From CAYHWW01 sp964360145 (GTDB taxonomy: Bacteria > Bdellovibrionota > UBA1018 > CAYHWW01): DNA of 13,068 nucleotides. Under the pieces are notes generated by a model. It saw only the letters and a list, made by a program, of their open reading frames with translations, was not told where the DNA came from and ran no database searches. This document shows positions 1 to 6,231 of this stretch, piece by piece. Numbering within the stretch: position 1 is the first letter of the stretch; each line of letters opens with the position of its first letter. The stretch covers positions 1 through 13,068 of the forward strand of contig CAYHWW010000091.1 in the NCBI GenBank assembly GCA_964360145.1, given 5' to 3'. The translations under genes and the position numbers were made by a program.

Positions 1-82
1 CCACGCAGCGCACATGAGTGCGCTTTGGTCGGCCACTTCCTCCTCCGCCTCGCTCTGCGGCAAAATACCTTCGCCTAGGCTT
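1..82 (-). repeat. Structured repeat element, copy 1 (truncated by window edge)
   Basis: Read on the minus strand, positions 82 to 1 align without gaps to 1133-1214 of the plus strand, with 69 of 82 bases identical by my count. It keeps the arm GGTATTTTGCCGC (complement of 57-69), preceded by TAGGC (complement of 73-77). It also has a 7-bp apical hairpin AGCGCAC-TCAT-GTGCGCT (7-24). The right half of the element would lie left of position 1 and cannot be seen. The element starts about 8 bases after the exbD stop codon, so it would be in the 3' untranslated region of the exbBD transcript. Eight of the 13 differences from copy 2 fall in the apical stem and preserve pairing. It could be a structured RNA element, a REP/MITE-like repeat or a transcript-end stabiliser; the family is unrecognised. 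Confidence 0.75.
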
Positions 83-89
83 GGACTGT

Positions 90-491
90 TTATTTAGGGG
101 TGCCTTCAACACCGAAGGAGAATTTCTGGATGCCGCCGGATTTTAGGGTGTCGAGCACGGTGATGACCCGGCCGTGCTCTGTTTTCTTGTCGGCGAGGAT
201 GAGGGCTGCCACGGGATGGGTGGCTGCCACCATTTCTTTCAACTCCTCAATGGACACGGTTTTGTCATCCACGTTCAAGATGCCAAGGGCGCTGACGCTC
301 ACCGTGAGCAGGTTCTTCATCTGCCCTTCACCGGTGGTGGCCTGGGGCAGCTGCACTTTGAGGGACTGCTGGTAGAGGGTGGGTGCCGTGATCATGAAAA
401 TCACGAGGAGCACCAACACCACGTCGACGAGGGGTGTGACGTTGATGCCCGAGATTTCATCATCGCTGTCATTGGCGAGGCTGCCAGCCAT
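90..491 (-). CDS. exbD: ExbD/TolR-family proton-channel subunit
   Basis: This 133-residue protein has a short cytoplasmic N-terminus, a single membrane helix at about residues 21-40 and a small periplasmic domain (about 45-130), the usual ExbD/TolR layout and length. The family motif NVTPLVDVVLVLLVIFM is clear. It carries the conserved membrane aspartate (D23), equivalent to the proton-path Asp25 of E. coli ExbD. The protein would pair with ExbB to convert proton-motive force into mechanical work on a TonB- or TolA-like partner. It starts 6 bases after the exbB stop, and a possible ribosome-binding stretch (GAAGGGCGG) lies inside the end of exbB. No tonB, tolA, tolB or pal gene is visible, so the partner is unknown. 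Tol-type, Ton-type or gliding-motor use cannot be told apart from this sequence. Confidence 0.93.
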   Translation of the reverse strand: MAGSLANDSDDEISGINVTPLVDVVLVLLVIFMITAPTLYQQSLKVQLPQATTGEGQMKNLLTVSVSALGILNVDDKTVSIEELKEMVAATHPVAALILADKKTEHGRVITVLDTLKSGGIQKFSFGVEGTPK

Positions 492-497
492 GAGGGG

Positions 498-1028
498 TTA
501 CCGCCCTTCGCCTAAGGCTCGGCTCTTTGCGACTTCCGCCCGCAAGAGCATGTCCTTCACTTTGCGCTGAAACAGGTTGTAGGCCACCACCGCGGGGATG
601 GCGACGAAAAGGCCGATGGCAGTGGCCACCAGGGCTTCGGAGATGCCGCTACTCACGATGTTGCTGCCTTGAGTGCCGGCCTGGGACAGGTCATGGAAGG
701 CCTTGATGATGCCGAGCACGGTGCCGAACAAACCCACGAAGGGGGCGTTTGCTCCGATGGTGGCGAGCCAGCTCAATCGTTTTTCGGCGCTGAGCCGCGC
801 CTCCGCCACCGCGGCGGCCACCAAGTGCAAGCCTCGGGTTTCGCGGTCTGCCAGGGGGGTTTCTTTCAATGTGGCAGTGATTTTCTGTTCAAGCTGGGCG
901 CCTGCCGCGCGAAAGTAGGCAGCTCTTTCGATGATGAGGCCCAGGGATACGACACTGAGCAGGATGAGGAGCCAGAGCACCCACTGGGCGCCTAAGAGAG
1001 TGAAGCCGAGGAAGAGGGAGTTGATCAT
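498..1028 (-). CDS. exbB: ExbB/TolQ/MotA-family proton-channel subunit
   Basis: This 176-residue inner-membrane protein has three predicted helices at about 12-34, 93-112 and 129-153. The last two carry the family signatures APFVGLFGTVLGI and ISEALVATAIGLFVAIPAVV. T103 and T136 sit 33 residues apart, like Thr148 and Thr181 of E. coli ExbB, which line the proton path. ExbB forms the pentameric channel around an ExbD dimer. The protein is shorter than E. coli ExbB or TolQ (roughly 230-245 residues), mainly because the cytoplasmic segment between helices 1 and 2 is only about 55-60 residues. The start chosen is ATG (complement of 1026-1028). The upstream ribosome-binding site is weak (GATGGG). 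It is the first gene of a two-gene unit with exbD. Confidence 0.93.
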   Translation of the reverse strand: MINSLFLGFTLLGAQWVLWLLILLSVVSLGLIIERAAYFRAAGAQLEQKITATLKETPLADRETRGLHLVAAAVAEARLSAEKRLSWLATIGANAPFVGLFGTVLGIIKAFHDLSQAGTQGSNIVSSGISEALVATAIGLFVAIPAVVAYNLFQRKVKDMLLRAEVAKSRALGEGR

Positions 1029-1079
1029 AGCAACCCATCGTAGCGGTCTCCGCGGAGGATGTCAGCTAGCGTAAACGAG

Positions 1080-1108
1080 ATTGTAGGAGTGGTCACCACG
1101 CAGCGGAA
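1080..1108 (-). promoter_or_regulatory. Candidate exbB promoter with a dyad in its spacer
   Basis: On the minus strand there is a good -10-like hexamer TACAAT (complement of 1080-1085), about 50 bases ahead of the exbB start. The hexamer 17 bases further upstream, TTCCGC, is a poor -35 match. The spacer contains the interrupted dyad GTGGT-C-ACCAC (1089-1099), which could be an operator for an activator or repressor. A perfect 10-bp palindrome CTCCGCGGAG (1048-1057) lies in the presumed leader. The call rests on one good hexamer only. Confidence 0.25.
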
Positions 1109-1131
1109 TGACGCACGGACCCAACGAAGTC

Positions 1132-1268
1132 TAAGTCTAGGCGAAGGTATTTTGCCGCATGGCGAGGCGGAGGAGGAAGTTGGCGACCAAGACGGGCTCA
1201 TGCCCGTCGCGTGGAGCCAACGACGACGACAACGAAGCCAGGCGGCAAAATACCGAGCCTACGACTTA
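1132..1268 (+). repeat. Structured repeat element, copy 2 (complete, long imperfect hairpin)
   Basis: The left and right ends pair over the whole element. TAAGTC-TAGGC (1132-1142) pairs with GCCTA-c-GACTTA (1257-1268), and GGTATTTTGCCGC (1146-1158) pairs perfectly with 1242-1254. TGGC (1160-1163) pairs with GCCA (1237-1240), and GTTGGC (1179-1184) with GCCAAC (1216-1221). The apical hairpin is GACGGGC-TCAT-GCCCGTC (1191-1208). Between the stems are two facing 15-base purine-rich strands, 1164-1178 and 1222-1236, rich in GA steps. The element fills most of the rne-exbB gap, and its outer stem includes the rne stop codon (complement of 1266-1268). It reads antisense to rne and exbB and opposite to copy 1. 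I do not recognise the family. RNA element and palindromic mobile repeat are both possible. Confidence 0.8.
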
Positions 1269-3716
1269 AGCGTGGGGTTGGGGTCGGCCACTGCCGCTGG
1301 GCCCCTGCCGCCCCCTACCACCGCGGCGGGAGCGGCGATTGCGGCGACGTTTATCACCACCACCAGCTCCTCCAGCATTCCGATAACCACCACCGGAACG
1401 ACCGCCATTGGCCCGTGCCCGGGCATAGTTGGCTGCTTCCCACTCGGTCCGGGTGAGCTCAGTACCAGCCTCAGGGGCTGTCTTGATGTACTCTTCGTAG
1501 TTGCGTGGGCCGCTCATGACCGCCTCAGGGGCGGAACCTGCGCCCTCATCGGCACCGCTTTCCATGTCCTCGGCGCCTTCAGCGCCTTCTGGCAGATCAT
1601 CATCCAATTCGTCATCCACCACGCTCACGGGCACAGGTAGGGCGATCCGAGGCTGTGGGGACGCAGGAGATGCCTTTTTCTCCGCGGGGCGATCGCGATC
1701 CTTGCGGCCTTTGCCACGATCTCGTTCCCGCTCCCGGTCACGGCCCCCGGTCCGGCGACCACGACCACGTTCGCTGGAGCGCTCATCGCGGGTCTCCCGC
1801 TCACCGTCGGCGGCGTGTTTCTCTTCATCAGTAAAGGGCAACGTACTCATAACTTCTTCGATCTCCACTTCAGTGGGCTCCCCTCCGGCAACAGAGTCTT
1901 CCCACTCCTTGCGTCGCAGACGAGAGGAAATGGTGCCGCGTTCTTCGATTTCATCGGCCAGCGACTGCACGGGGCCCAGGCCCCGGGCGTCTTTGCGGAT
2001 TTCTTTCACCAAGAAAGCCTTCTCGCCACGGGTTGCACCGATCTCGTATTGCTCCAAATGGAAGGCCACATTGGACTTCACCATGATGCGTTTGCCGGAG
2101 CGATCTTGCATCTCATCGATGACGCCGCCCAGGTCCCCGCCCATCACTTCCGCGATGGAGGGGTTGCACTCGAGAGTGATGATCTGGGTTTCCTTGATGG
2201 CACATTCACGCTCAATACCGCGCAGAATCTCATAGGCCATGGTGAGCTTGTTCTTGATGTAGCCGCGACCTTCACAATAGGGGCAGGGCTCGCAGAGCGT
2301 ACGCACGGTGCTGTCACGGGTACGCTTGCGGGTCATCTCAACAAGACCCAGTTGGCTGATCTTCAGAATCGTGGGGCGGGCGCGATCTTTCTTCAGGGCC
2401 TCTTCGAGGCATTGGTAGACCTTCTCGCGGTTGGCCTCTTTTTCCATGTCGATCAAATCGAGGACGATGATACCGCCGCAGTTGCGCAGGCGCAGCTGAT
2501 AGGCGATCTCTTTCACCGCTTCCATATTGGTCTTCAGAATGGTGTCTTCGAGGTTTTTCTTACCTACGAAGCGGCCGGTATTGACGTCGATGGCAGTCAA
2601 GGCCTCTGCCTGGTCCACCACCAGGTAACCACCGGACTTCAACCACACCTTGCGATCCAAGGCGCGCTGGAGCTCAATCTCGATGCCGAAGTAATCGAAG
2701 ATGGGCGTGGGCTTCTCGTAGAGCTCGATCTTGCTCTTCATGCTGGGCATGAAGCGCGCCACGAACTTCTGGATGAGCTTGAACTCCGAGCGGGAGTCCA
2801 CCACCAGGCGGTCCACTTCGTCGGAGACCATGTCCCGGATAGCCCGGATGACCATGGTGTAATCTTGATAGATCAGCGTGGGGCCGCGGGACTTGCGGTA
2901 TTTCTCTTGGACTTCGTTCCAGTTGCGCACCAGGTATTCGATGTCATCACGGATTTTGTCGTTGTCTTCGTTGGAGCTCGCCGTGCGAACGATGAAGCCC
3001 GTGCCCGGGGGACGATTCTTGCTGATGGCATCCCGCAGCCGACGACGATCGCTATCGCTTTCGATACGGCGGGAAACGCCGATGTGATCCACCGTGGGCA
3101 TGAACACCAAATAACGCCCCGGCAAGCTCACATGGCAGGTGAGGCGGGCGCCCTTGGTGCCAATGGGGTCTTTCACCACTTGCACCAGGATCTCTTGGCC
3201 TTCTTTGATGATTTCAGAAATACTCACACCTTCACGGTGCTTAGGCCGCTTCGCGATGACTTCCTCGTCATCGGACTCCGCGGCTGCCGGCTCCACGGCG
3301 GGGACGGCCCCTTCTGCAATTGCAGCCTGCACCGCGGCGACTTCATCCTCCGTGGCAGGGGCTGTGGCGGAGACTTTCGGGGAGGGTCTCGCGACAGACC
3401 GCTCAGTGCGCTCTTCGTCGCCATCCTCATCCGTGTCAGCCACCGGGCGGCCACCGCCGCCTGGCATTTCCAGCGGCTTATCCATGTCTGGATAAAAAAT
3501 GTCATCCACATAGAGGAAGGCAGCCTTTTCCTGACCGATGTCCACGAAAGCAGCCTGCATGCCGGGGAGCACCCGGAGCACTTTGCCTTTATAAAAGTTG
3601 CCCACGATGCCCTTGCTGGCTTCGCGCTCGATGAGCAATTCTTGAATTTCTCCACCCTCTAAAAGGGCGATGCGCGTCTCTGGTAGAGTCGCATTGATAA
3701 TTAGTTCGGAACCCAT
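1266..3716 (-). CDS. rne: Ribonuclease E/G family endoribonuclease
   Basis: This 816-residue protein would cut single-stranded, AU-rich RNA with a preference for 5'-monophosphate ends, in rRNA maturation and mRNA decay. An S1 RNA-binding domain starts at about residue 36 and is split by an 80-residue acidic, low-complexity insertion (about 79-160). The 5' sensor R244-T245 follows. Catalytic aspartates D377 (AIDVNTGRF) and D420 (IIVLDLIDM) match D303 and D346 of E. coli RNase E. The zinc-link cysteines C478 and C481 (CPYC) are present. From about 620 onward the tail is disordered: Arg/Glu-rich (645-680), acidic (700-725), then a basic Gly/Arg-rich end (770-805). It lacks the length of the E. 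coli RNase E tail but exceeds RNase G (about 490), so rne versus rng is a naming choice. The ATG start is supported by AAAGG 9 bases upstream. It follows the 3737-4174 gene by 20 bases. Confidence 0.95.
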   Translation of the reverse strand: MGSELIINATLPETRIALLEGGEIQELLIEREASKGIVGNFYKGKVLRVLPGMQAAFVDIGQEKAAFLYVDDIFYPDMDKPLEMPGGGGRPVADTDEDGDEERTERSVARPSPKVSATAPATEDEVAAVQAAIAEGAVPAVEPAAAESDDEEVIAKRPKHREGVSISEIIKEGQEILVQVVKDPIGTKGARLTCHVSLPGRYLVFMPTVDHIGVSRRIESDSDRRRLRDAISKNRPPGTGFIVRTASSNEDNDKIRDDIEYLVRNWNEVQEKYRKSRGPTLIYQDYTMVIRAIRDMVSDEVDRLVVDSRSEFKLIQKFVARFMPSMKSKIELYEKPTPIFDYFGIEIELQRALDRKVWLKSGGYLVVDQAEALTAIDVNTGRFVGKKNLEDTILKTNMEAVKEIAYQLRLRNCGGIIVLDLIDMEKEANREKVYQCLEEALKKDRARPTILKISQLGLVEMTRKRTRDSTVRTLCEPCPYCEGRGYIKNKLTMAYEILRGIERECAIKETQIITLECNPSIAEVMGGDLGGVIDEMQDRSGKRIMVKSNVAFHLEQYEIGATRGEKAFLVKEIRKDARGLGPVQSLADEIEERGTISSRLRRKEWEDSVAGGEPTEVEIEEVMSTLPFTDEEKHAADGERETRDERSSERGRGRRTGGRDRERERDRGKGRKDRDRPAEKKASPASPQPRIALPVPVSVVDDELDDDLPEGAEGAEDMESGADEGAGSAPEAVMSGPRNYEEYIKTAPEAGTELTRTEWEAANYARARANGGRSGGGYRNAGGAGGGDKRRRNRRSRRGGRGRQGPSGSGRPQPHA

Positions 3717-3736
3717 AGTTGTAAACCTTTCGCTTA

Positions 3737-4174
3737 CTAGAAGCTGAGAGCGACTAGATTCAGCGACAAGGCGGAAGCGCGTTGATTGGTGGGGCGTCGG
3801 TCGCTCGCCGGCAGGGCCGCGGATGCGGTCCCCCGAGTGTGCGAAAAACCTTCAAGGGAATCAGTGCCAGATACCGGCCTTTGGCGCGGCTCATACTCTG
3901 GCGTCGTCATGAAATACAACGCTGTTCCCAAACCTGTGACTAGCCCGATCCCGGCGCCAATAAGGACGTTGCCGAGATGGTTTTCGGGGTAGCCATAAAA
4001 AGGAAGGGTCGAAACGCCCAGCACTGTGCCGGTCGCCGTACCCAATCCCACCGTAATCAAAGCATCCTGGAACCGCGAGGCCGCATAGGCCTGTGTCGGT
4101 ACCACAGTATTGAGGAGTCCGAGCCCTAACAGGGCTCCCAGGATGATTAGCGATTTCGCGTATTGTTGCTGCAT
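3737..4174 (-). CDS. Small exported or membrane protein of unknown function
   Basis: This 145-residue protein belongs to no family I recognise. The N-terminus looks like a signal peptide: a lysine, then a long hydrophobic run, then TQAYA-AS as a possible signal peptidase I site near residue 31. Two glycine-rich hydrophobic segments follow (about 37-57 and 66-88), suggesting membrane insertion or a glycine-zipper type protein. The C-terminal 55 residues are polar and low complexity. The ATG start (complement of 4172-4174) is preferred. A TTG directly before it could add one residue, and the ribosome-binding site is weak either way. The gene ends 20 bases before the RNase E/G gene and probably shares its promoter, but nothing else ties it to RNA metabolism. 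Confidence 0.7.
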   Translation of the reverse strand: MQQQYAKSLIILGALLGLGLLNTVVPTQAYAASRFQDALITVGLGTATGTVLGVSTLPFYGYPENHLGNVLIGAGIGLVTGLGTALYFMTTPEYEPRQRPVSGTDSLEGFSHTRGTASAALPASDRRPTNQRASALSLNLVALSF

Positions 4175-4210
4175 CAATCGATCAGATCTAAGTTGATGAC
4201 TTTCTTAAGT

Positions 4211-4240
4211 AGTATAGCGTACTTATCCCCGCAAGAACAA
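4211..4240 (-). promoter_or_regulatory. Candidate sigma-70-like promoter for the unknown gene and rne
   Basis: On the minus strand, TTGTTC (complement of 4235-4240) and TATACT (complement of 4211-4216) are separated by 18 bases. The -10 matches the consensus at five of six positions, and the -35 keeps TTG. Transcription would start near 4204, leaving a leader of about 30 bases before the ATG at 4174. A 6-bp inverted repeat TAAGTA/TACTTA (4206-4211 and 4220-4225) straddles the -10 region and could be an operator. No equally good promoter was found for the divergent deo operon. Confidence 0.45.
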
Positions 4241-4305
4241 TTTGCACCCTCCCTTCAAGTAATCTGTCGGGAAAACTTGACCGAGTGTCAGGGACTCGTT
4301 ACCCA

Positions 4306-4324
4306 GATCCTTAGGATCATGAGG
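4306..4324 (+). promoter_or_regulatory. Small dyad and ribosome-binding site before deoC
   Basis: GATCC-TTA-GGATC (4306-4318) is a 5-bp inverted repeat lying just ahead of the Shine-Dalgarno-like GAGG (4321-4324), which is 4 bases from the deoC ATG. It could be a small operator or a leader hairpin affecting deoC translation. It is short enough to occur by chance. Confidence 0.2.
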
Positions 4325-4328
4325 TTTT

Positions 4329-5018
4329 ATGTCATCCACTGCCTCCACGGCACTTGCCTCTTTCATTGACCACACTTTATTAAAAGCAGAGGCGACACCT
4401 GACGAGGTGCGCAAATTTTGCAAAGAAGCCCGTATCCACGGCTTTGCCTCAGTATGCGTGAACCCCTGGATGGTGGAACTGGCCCGGGACGCCCTGAATG
4501 GCAGTCCCGTCATGGCCATCTGCGTGGTGGGCTTTCCCCTGGGGGCTAACCTCACCGCCAGTAAGGTTGCCGAAGCGGCGGAGTGCATTCGACGCGGCGC
4601 CCAAGAGTTGGACATGGTGGTGAACCTGGGAGCATTACGCTGCGGTGACGTGGCCTACGTCACAGCCGACATCCGTACCGTGGTGGAAGCGGCCCAGGGG
4701 ACGCCGGTGAAAGTCATCCTGGAAACCGCGGCCCTCACAGACGATGAAAAACGCAGGGGCGCCGAGGCTGCCATGGCAGCAGGGGCGGCATTCGTGAAAA
4801 CCTCCACGGGTTTCCACTCCAAGGGAGGAGCCACTGTCGCCGACGTCAAACTTCTCCGCTCCGTGGTGGGCGACCGCCTGGGGGTCAAAGCCAGCGGTGG
4901 TATCCGCACGCGCGATGATGTTATGGCAATGATCTCCGCCGGGGCCAATCGCATCGGAGCGAGCAGCTCTGTGCAAATCGTGGAAGGCGCTGCGGCATTG
5001 GCTCCAGGGGAATACTAA
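4329..5018 (+). CDS. deoC: Deoxyribose-phosphate aldolase
   Basis: This 229-residue cytoplasmic class I aldolase cleaves 2-deoxyribose-5-phosphate to acetaldehyde and glyceraldehyde-3-phosphate, the last step of deoxynucleoside breakdown. The length fits the short bacterial DeoC type. The Schiff-base lysine is K157 in FVKTSTGF. The second active-site lysine is K187 in GVKASGGIR, and the acidic partner is D95 in ELDMVVN. The phosphate-binding GIR and GASSS loops near the C-terminus are present. It is the first gene of the operon, and deoB begins 10 bases after its stop. The ATG at 4329 is preceded by GAGG. Identification is secure. Confidence 0.97.
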   Translation: MSSTASTALASFIDHTLLKAEATPDEVRKFCKEARIHGFASVCVNPWMVELARDALNGSPVMAICVVGFPLGANLTASKVAEAAECIRRGAQELDMVVNLGALRCGDVAYVTADIRTVVEAAQGTPVKVILETAALTDDEKRRGAEAAMAAGAAFVKTSTGFHSKGGATVADVKLLRSVVGDRLGVKASGGIRTRDDVMAMISAGANRIGASSSVQIVEGAAALAPGEY

Positions 5019-5028
5019 GAGACTGTTC

Positions 5029-6231
5029 ATGAATAAAAATATCGATAAAGCCCGCCGCGTTATCCTTATCGTCCTCGATGGTGTGGGCTGTGGGGCACTG
5101 CCAGATGCTGACGCCTATGGCGACCCTGGTGCGGACACCCTGGGTCATATCTCCGCCAAGGCCTCCCACCTCGCTCTTCCTCAAATGGCCCGCTGGGGCG
5201 CGGGCCACCTCACCTCCATGCCCACGGTACCAGCACTGCCCTGGAACCAATGCGTAGCAAGCAGCGGTCGCCTGCGGGAACTCTCCAAAGGTAAAGACAC
5301 CACTGCCGGACACTGGGAGATGGCGGGCCTCGTTGTTGAAACCCCGTTCCGCACCTTCCCCAATGGCTTTGACTCCAAAGATATTGATCGTTGGTGCCAA
5401 GAAAACGACCTCCCTGGGGTTTTGGGCAACAAGACCGCCAGCGGCACCGAGATCATCAAAGAACTAGGCGAAGAAAGCGTGCGCACGGGCAAGCCTATTC
5501 TCTACACCTCCGCGGATTCCGTATGGCAGGTGGCCGCCCATGAGGAGGCCTTCGGCTTGGAGCGCCTCTATAAAATTTGTAAAAGCGCTCGCATCTTGTG
5601 CGACAGCATCGACGTTTCCCGGGTCATTGCCCGCCCCTACGTAGGCAAGACCAGTGCCGATTTCTCACGCACTCACAATCGCAAAGACTTCTCCGTGCAG
5701 CCCCCACAAAAGACCATGATGGAATACGTCATGGATTGCGGCCTTCCTGTGCTGGGCGTCGGCAAGATTTGGAATATTTTCAATGGCCGCGGCGTTCCTG
5801 AAAGCATCGAGACCCATGGCAACACTGAAGGGCTCAAGGTACTGGGTGAGCTCCTGAAGACCCACAAAGATGGCCTCATCTTCATCAATCTCATCGACTT
5901 CGACATGAACTACGGTCATCGCCGGGATGTGGAAGGCTTCGCCCGCGCCCTGGAAGAATTCGATGCCTTCCTGCCACTCCTCGAAAAAGAATTGGGCCCG
6001 GAAGACGCGGTCATCATCACCGCCGACCACGGCAATGACCCCACCTATCGGGGCACCGACCACACCCGGGAGCATGTGCCCCTCATCGCCTACCGTAAGG
6101 GCGTGCCCTCAAAGAGCCTGGGCACACGGGATTCCTTCGCGGATATCGGACAGACAGTGATCCATGCGCTCACCGGCAAAGCCGCTGAGCTGCGCTGGGG
6201 CAAGAGCTTCTGGCGGGAGTTGCAGGCGTGA
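5029..6231 (+). CDS. deoB: Phosphopentomutase
   Basis: This 400-residue alkaline-phosphatase superfamily enzyme interconverts (deoxy)ribose-1-phosphate and (deoxy)ribose-5-phosphate, linking the nucleoside phosphorylases to DeoC. The phosphorylated threonine is T91 in KDTTAGHWE. Metal ligands D17, D292, H297, D333, H334 and H345 are spaced as in the Bacillus cereus enzyme (numbering shifted by about +4 to +6). The length is normal for the family. The start ATG has AAGAG 7 bases upstream, overlapping the deoC stop. The stop codon overlaps the GTG start of deoA, so translation of the two is probably coupled. Confidence 0.97.
   Translation: MNKNIDKARRVILIVLDGVGCGALPDADAYGDPGADTLGHISAKASHLALPQMARWGAGHLTSMPTVPALPWNQCVASSGRLRELSKGKDTTAGHWEMAGLVVETPFRTFPNGFDSKDIDRWCQENDLPGVLGNKTASGTEIIKELGEESVRTGKPILYTSADSVWQVAAHEEAFGLERLYKICKSARILCDSIDVSRVIARPYVGKTSADFSRTHNRKDFSVQPPQKTMMEYVMDCGLPVLGVGKIWNIFNGRGVPESIETHGNTEGLKVLGELLKTHKDGLIFINLIDFDMNYGHRRDVEGFARALEEFDAFLPLLEKELGPEDAVIITADHGNDPTYRGTDHTREHVPLIAYRKGVPSKSLGTRDSFADIGQTVIHALTGKAAELRWGKSFWRELQA

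Noticed and set aside
1..1268. A composite transposon or CRISPR array
   Set aside because: No transposase, cas gene or regularly spaced direct repeats are present; the repeat pair is inverted and about 1 kb apart.
1159..1269. A 36-codon plus-strand reading frame that spans most of repeat copy 2
   Set aside because: Its ATG is not present in copy 1, the differences between copies change amino acids freely, and they preserve base pairing instead. No ribosome-binding site of note precedes it.
1059..1640. A 193-codon plus-strand frame crossing the rne-exbB gap
   Set aside because: It runs through the repeat element and then antisense to the rne tail; its composition is low complexity and not protein-like.
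1815..3662. A long 615-codon open frame antisense to rne
   Set aside because: It is entirely opposite a confidently identified gene, its product resembles nothing known, and such frames arise from codon bias in GC-rich genes.
4193..4218. TTGATG and TATAGC as a promoter for deoC
   Set aside because: The spacer is only 14 bases, too short for a normal sigma-70 promoter.
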